A DNA stretch of 6,758 nucleotides from positions 1-6,758 of the forward strand of contig JAKLDX010000061.1 in assembly GCA_022703295.1 (NCBI GenBank). Direction: 5' to 3'. The DNA comes from Candidatus Omnitrophota bacterium (GTDB lineage: Bacteria; Omnitrophota; Gorgyraeia; 2-01-FULL-45-10). The position numbers and the translations under genes are program-made. This document shows positions 6,001 through 6,758 of this stretch, piece by piece. Under the pieces are notes generated by a model. It saw only the letters and a program-made list of their open reading frames with translations. It was not told the origin of the DNA and did no database searches. Every line of letters begins with the position of its first letter. Position 1 is the stretch's first letter.

Positions 6001-6758
6001 AGACGATATATTAAGAACGGACGAGGATCGCAAGAGTTTCCCCGCCGGATACAGAAAGGGTTCTGTTGCCGGCGCCGAGGCTATCCAAGGTCCCAGAAAA
6101 GTCGAAATATTCAGCCGTTTCTACGTTCCCAGATACGAACGGGCTAATCCGCTTTACGAGGGCATAGTTCTATTTGACAACCATCGCGTAGGAGTTTCGG
6201 CTTATGCTTCCGGGTTGACGATGGAATTGGCAGAGCTTATGAATCTGGCGCTTCTCGATTGCGAAAGGATAATACCCAGAACAGGCCCTCCGGTATATGT
6301 GCATGTAGTAGACGATCCGGACTTCAGGCCGAATTCCCAGAAAGCCATAGATCGCGATACCGGAGAAATCCATCTGAATTTAAACGGGCACAATTTCATC
6401 AACATACTACTTGAATATAAGGACAGGTATCCCAGGGTCATACCGTGGTTACTAGCCGAAAGACTTGCCCATGAATTGATCCACACAAATAAAACAGGCC
6501 AGACTCCCGCAGAAAAGCGTCAGGAGGAAATAGATACTATAATAAGTTCCAATATCCCCATGTACAGGGCGCTGGTTGCCGATCCGGCATTTAAGGCTGA
6601 AGTCGATCGTTTCTTCGATGAGACGGGCGTGACGCTGGGGGCACGTAGGTTCTTCCACCGCTTCCTGCGCAAGATCGTTCATAAAACCGATGCCGAGATC
6701 CGCGCTGCCGTGGAGAAATTCGTTGACGATAGGTATGATTTCAGCAAAAAGGATTTTC
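1..6758 (+). CDS. Internal segment of a giant multidomain membrane protein gene (both ends outside the window)
   Basis: The frame whose first complete codon is at 2-4 stays open to 6755-6757, giving 2,252 sense codons with no TAA, TAG or TGA. By chance an open frame this long is essentially impossible. Conserved motifs occur along its whole length in this one frame: HAD motifs, GNAT motifs, two HExxH sites and the 36-residue repeats. The reading is therefore a single intact polypeptide without frameshift. Neither start nor stop is visible, and no in-frame ATG has a convincing ribosome-binding site with an upstream gap. Modules are joined by short linkers, four of which share a D(V/R)KS(F/Y)PAG core. 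Codon use is rich in ATA, AGG and AGA throughout, with no obvious break. Giant multidomain proteins of this style are known from Omnitrophota; that affiliation and any overall role (surface, predation or cell contact) are inferences. The alternative, several genes fused by assembly error, is unlikely because no frame or composition break is seen. Confidence 0.95.
2..403 (+). other. N-terminal helical segment ahead of the repeat array (in-frame part of the giant CDS)
   Basis: About 134 residues. The first dozen (QSAPVIKKPSIPK) are Pro/Lys-rich and look like a linker from an upstream module outside the window. The rest is charged and predicted helical by eye, with few prolines, for example around SHTIARMKEGSIEIMRLTG and NRLKELVDSYAKELTKEQKK. 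I recognise no family. It leads without a linker into a degenerate 36-residue repeat unit at 404, so it may be a capping or diverged part of the same helical solenoid. No signal peptide or membrane segment is visible. Confidence 0.45.
404..511 (+). repeat. Degenerate first unit of the 36-residue repeat array
   Basis: Exactly 36 codons lie between the Leu codon at 404 and the first repeat Trp at 512. The unit keeps the spacing of the array and its hydrophobic pattern: SLMISIVTGHPDFPEW aligns with the NAWIIVITKGIGDIDGW stretch of later units, and the Gly at unit position 30 is retained. Both signature Trp positions are Leu and the Gly-Gly turn is lost. It is most likely an N-terminal cap or the oldest, diverged unit of the solenoid. 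Confidence 0.6.
512..1483 (+). repeat. Nine tandem 36-residue (108-bp) helical repeats, probable alpha-solenoid
   Basis: A Trp codon recurs at 512, 620, 728, 836, 944, 1052, 1160, 1268 and 1376, exactly every 108 bases and without any indel. A typical unit begins WVAKAEKKVDAIKNKVGG and continues PSNAWIIVITKGIGDIDG. Conserved positions are Trp at 1, Ala at about 5, the AIK stretch at about 11-13, Gly-Gly at 17-18, Asn-Ala-Trp at 21-23 and Gly at 30. This reads as two amphipathic helices separated by a Gly-Gly turn. A degenerate unit precedes the array at 404-511 (Leu for both Trp) and a degenerate cap follows from 1484 (Met for Trp 1). The layout suggests a right- or left-handed helical solenoid acting as scaffold or binding surface. 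I do not recognise it as TPR, HEAT, ARM or PPR, although it has their size. The function is unknown; a protein-binding role is inference. Confidence 0.9.
953..1121 (+). repeat. Recently duplicated DNA inside the array: 52-bp exact direct repeat (962-1013 and 1070-1121)
   Basis: Bases 962-1013 and 1070-1121 are identical. The match extends left across a single synonymous difference (961 A versus 1069 G) to 953 and 1061, giving 60 of 61 matching bases. Both copies encode the stretch from KAEKKVDAIKNKV to GGPSNAW. Other units keep the protein pattern but differ at many bases; a shorter near match to the same sequence starts around 627. This points to recent duplication or gene conversion between neighbouring units, while the outer units are old. 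Confidence 0.9.
1517..1540 (+). other. Module-boundary linker copy 1 (DVKSYPAG)
   Basis: Encodes DVKSYPAG between the end of the helical repeat region and the first beta strand of the HAD domain. It is followed by a Pro/Val-rich stretch (QPVVPPS). This is the only one of the four copies with Tyr in place of Phe. Seen directly in the sequence; a spacer or processing role is inference. Confidence 0.8.
1562..2269 (+). other. HAD-superfamily phosphohydrolase domain (phosphoglycolate phosphatase / beta-phosphoglucomutase-like)
   Basis: About 236 residues, a normal length for a subfamily I HAD domain with a helical cap. Motif I is IAFFDWDGTISDT, with the nucleophile Asp at 1580 and the acid/base Asp at 1586. 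An alpha-helical cap follows (about 1605-1860). Motif II is the Ser in HVVSGMN at 1922. The motif III Lys is probably one of the two in FPKNKAAYM (2036 or 2042). Motif IV is VMFGDTKQDMAAA, with Asp at 2111 and 2123. All catalytic positions are present, so the domain looks active. Family knowledge predicts Mg-dependent phosphate ester hydrolysis or phosphosugar isomerisation; the substrate cannot be read from the sequence. Such enzymes are normally small, free, cytosolic proteins, so embedding in a giant polypeptide is unusual. It sits between linker copy 1 and the GNAT domain. Confidence 0.9.
2288..2863 (+). other. GNAT-family N-acetyltransferase domain
   Basis: About 192 residues. After an N-terminal segment with a Trp/His-rich helix region, a beta strand pair surrounds SFVAVDDTGNPIGFLIAYEE, typical of GNAT strands 2 and 3. 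Motif A is LYIHAIAVDSAYDGTGLAAA; its YDGTGLA loop (2642-2662) matches the pyrophosphate-binding (Q/R)xxGx(G/A) signature, with Tyr in place of Gln/Arg. Motif B is LLQTNVKNTRAQRFYEKIGF, with the Asn-x-x-A-x-x-F-Y pattern and Tyr at 2792 as the usual general acid. The domain ends with a strand around DYSDYLYMA. Family knowledge predicts acetyl-CoA-dependent acylation of an amine; the acceptor is unknown. It follows the HAD domain after a spacer of about six residues and precedes linker copy 2. Confidence 0.88.
2930..2953 (+). other. Module-boundary linker copy 2 (DVKSFPAG)
   Basis: Encodes DVKSFPAG within TEDVKSFPAGASSEE, about 65 bases after the end of the GNAT domain. The protein sequence matches copy 3 exactly over EDVKSFPAG, while the codons differ at several third positions (gat/gac, gtt/gtc, aaa/aag, ttt/ttc). 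It is therefore conserved at protein level and is not a fresh DNA copy. Confidence 0.85.
2954..3808 (+). other. Unassigned alpha/beta module, weakly kinase-like (possible degenerate phosphotransferase fold)
   Basis: About 285 residues between linker copies 2 and 3. It opens with a helix (SSEEVLAEYLAGNPWDLI), then strands around YACFVYRCGNKIVHIPTT, a helix with DIAVESAGGRLVPTT, and a long helix RAKRLVDDYFNALEELWEAG. Next come NYDSVLIN (3461-3484) and VWFFDLGGFIE (3509-3541). The last two resemble the catalytic-loop and DFG segments of kinase-like folds (aminoglycoside phosphotransferase or YrbL type), with the metal-binding Asp at 3521. The HRD/HGD aspartate position appears to be Val and no Gly-rich loop is seen, so if it is kinase-like it is probably inactive. 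The C-terminal part is acidic (DEEEDMQDAD) and then has a Cys-containing stretch. I cannot assign it firmly; a structure prediction would decide. Confidence 0.4.
3809..3832 (+). other. Module-boundary linker copy 3 (DVKSFPAG)
   Basis: Encodes DVKSFPAG within SEDVKSFPAGKGGKKEP, so it is directly followed by a Gly/Lys-rich flexible stretch. It separates the unassigned module from the first HExxH module. Confidence 0.85.
3833..4738 (+). other. Predicted zinc metallopeptidase domain 1 (HExxH)
   Basis: About 302 residues, following a Lys/Gly linker. The core is a strand HIILPRSWL followed by a helix with LAHEEYHGLWFEL, a full HExxH site with His at 4277, Glu at 4280 and His at 4289. A downstream helix offers third-ligand Glu candidates at 4451 (TECITDYP) and 4484/4487 (EAEEFWA), consistent with a gluzincin-type arrangement; the spacing of about 54 residues or more after the second His is long. 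The C-terminal third is helical and charged (LVREARVRNAALAKRM to DIAILEKAVTVQ), likely a stalk leading to the membrane module. Family knowledge predicts Zn-dependent peptide hydrolysis; the substrate is unknown. HExxH alone can arise by chance, but the strand-helix context and its similarity to the second site at 6470 support the call. No signal peptide precedes it in the window. Confidence 0.65.
4742..4795 (+). other. Gly/Pro/Lys-rich hinge before the membrane module
   Basis: Encodes EQKKPAPKGPGISGPGGK, a flexible basic linker immediately before the first hydrophobic segment. At DNA level the octamer ggcccggg occurs twice (4766 and 4781), reflecting the repeated Gly-Pro-Gly codons. Positive charge here favours a cytoplasmic position before the first membrane crossing. 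Confidence 0.7.
4949..5287 (+). other. Charged helical loop between hydrophobic segments 2 and 3
   Basis: About 113 residues rich in Arg, Lys, Glu and Asp, with heptad-like hydrophobic spacing (QLKSLAAEIDDLRGSLAGK; EKAARLLLRIYNIEPDYV; AIRDDASKAKRVIDSTQ). It looks like two or three long helices, possibly a coiled coil. The high net positive content marks it as probably cytoplasmic. No catalytic motif or known family is visible. Confidence 0.6.
5342..5356 (+). other. Internal lipobox-like MLTGC at the end of hydrophobic segment 3
   Basis: Codons 5342-5356 read Met-Leu-Thr-Gly-Cys, matching the bacterial lipobox [LVI][ASTVI][GAS]C. It is placed directly after a roughly 17-residue hydrophobic run preceded by a basic loop, as in a lipoprotein signal peptide, and followed by Ser-Pro. 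It is deep inside the protein, so lipidation would need unusual processing. It may equally be a chance match in a membrane helix. Confidence 0.3.
5591..6025 (+). other. Basic soluble segment after the membrane module, family unknown
   Basis: About 145 residues with a mixed alpha/beta look: a helix from about 5615 (IARDSLKASYHALRYRLKP), a helix ELEAVVADFTSRLKKWQ, short strands WRIVWTDDIFQLVSA and RRIYLSKGWIAAG, then helices with HLAAMLETTEKAIKGLPKLA. It is strongly basic, ending in PVRLWRRSGRLL. The order strand (IYLSKGWI) then helix (AHLAAMLETTE) loosely echoes the strand-helix core of the HExxH modules but lacks the motif, so a decayed copy is possible and unproven. It ends at linker copy 4. 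Confidence 0.4.
6026..6049 (+). other. Module-boundary linker copy 4 (DRKSFPAG)
   Basis: Encodes DRKSFPAG within DEDRKSFPAGYRKGSVAG; Arg replaces the Val of copies 1-3. It lies between the basic post-membrane segment and the second HExxH module. It is followed by a short Gly/Ala/Ser stretch (GSVAGAEA) that looks flexible. Confidence 0.85.
6050..6758 (+). other. Predicted zinc metallopeptidase domain 2 (HExxH), cut by the right edge
   Basis: About 236 residues are visible, continuing past the window. A strand-rich N-terminal half (KVEIFSRFYVPRYE; GIVLFDNHRVGVSAY; PVYVHVVDDPDF) leads to TGEIHLNLNG, an edge-strand-like segment, then a helix containing WLLAERLAHELIHTNKTG. The HELIH site has His at 6470, Glu at 6473 and His at 6482. 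QEEIDT, 14-15 residues later (Glu at 6524 or 6527), is a good third zinc ligand, as in gluzincins where it lies on the next helix. The helical C-terminal part is rich in Phe, Arg and Asp. The local pattern LAHExxH is shared with domain 1. Predicted role: Zn-dependent peptidase acting after the membrane module. The specific family is not recognised and the C-terminus is unseen. Confidence 0.7.

Noticed and set aside
1..6758. Alternative genetic code (TGA or TAG reassigned)
   Set aside because: The main frame contains no in-frame TGA, TAG or TAA at all, so the standard code explains it.

Overview
The whole 6,758-base window lies inside one gene. Reading the + strand from base 2, there is no stop codon to the last complete codon at 6755-6757, which gives 2,252 uninterrupted codons with neither the true start nor the stop in view. 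The gene runs off both ends, so its full length is unknown. There is no intergenic DNA, and I see no RNA gene or independent promoter or terminator. All shorter open frames on either strand are shadows of this one.

The protein is a string of unrelated modules. In order they are: a helical segment (2-403); a 36-residue helical repeat array with an exact 108-bp period (512-1483, degenerate edges 404-511 and about 1484-1501); a HAD-superfamily phosphohydrolase (about 1562-2269); a GNAT-type acetyltransferase (about 2288-2863); a module I do not firmly recognise that weakly resembles a kinase-like fold (about 2954-3808); a soluble module with an HExxH zinc-peptidase motif (about 3833-4738); a Gly/Pro linker and a membrane module with four or five hydrophobic segments (4796-5590); a basic soluble segment (about 5591-6025); and a second HExxH module (from about 6050) that continues past the right edge. 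Four copies of a short linker, consensus D(V/R)KS(F/Y)PAG, sit at module boundaries (1517, 2930, 3809 and 6026).

Mid-range GC, heavy use of ATA, AGG and AGA codons, and above all a stop-free multidomain gene of this size suggest an uncultured bacterium of the Omnitrophota (OP3) type. That phylum is known to encode very large multidomain proteins with peptidase and membrane parts. The assignment is an inference from gene architecture, since the window holds no marker gene.

How the parts work together is not known. A cautious reading is a membrane-anchored giant protein. Cytosol-type enzymes (HAD, GNAT) and a helical scaffold lie on the N-terminal side of the membrane module, one putative peptidase lies just before that module, and a second lies just after it. 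The most distinctive features are the recurring linker and the regular 36-residue repeat.
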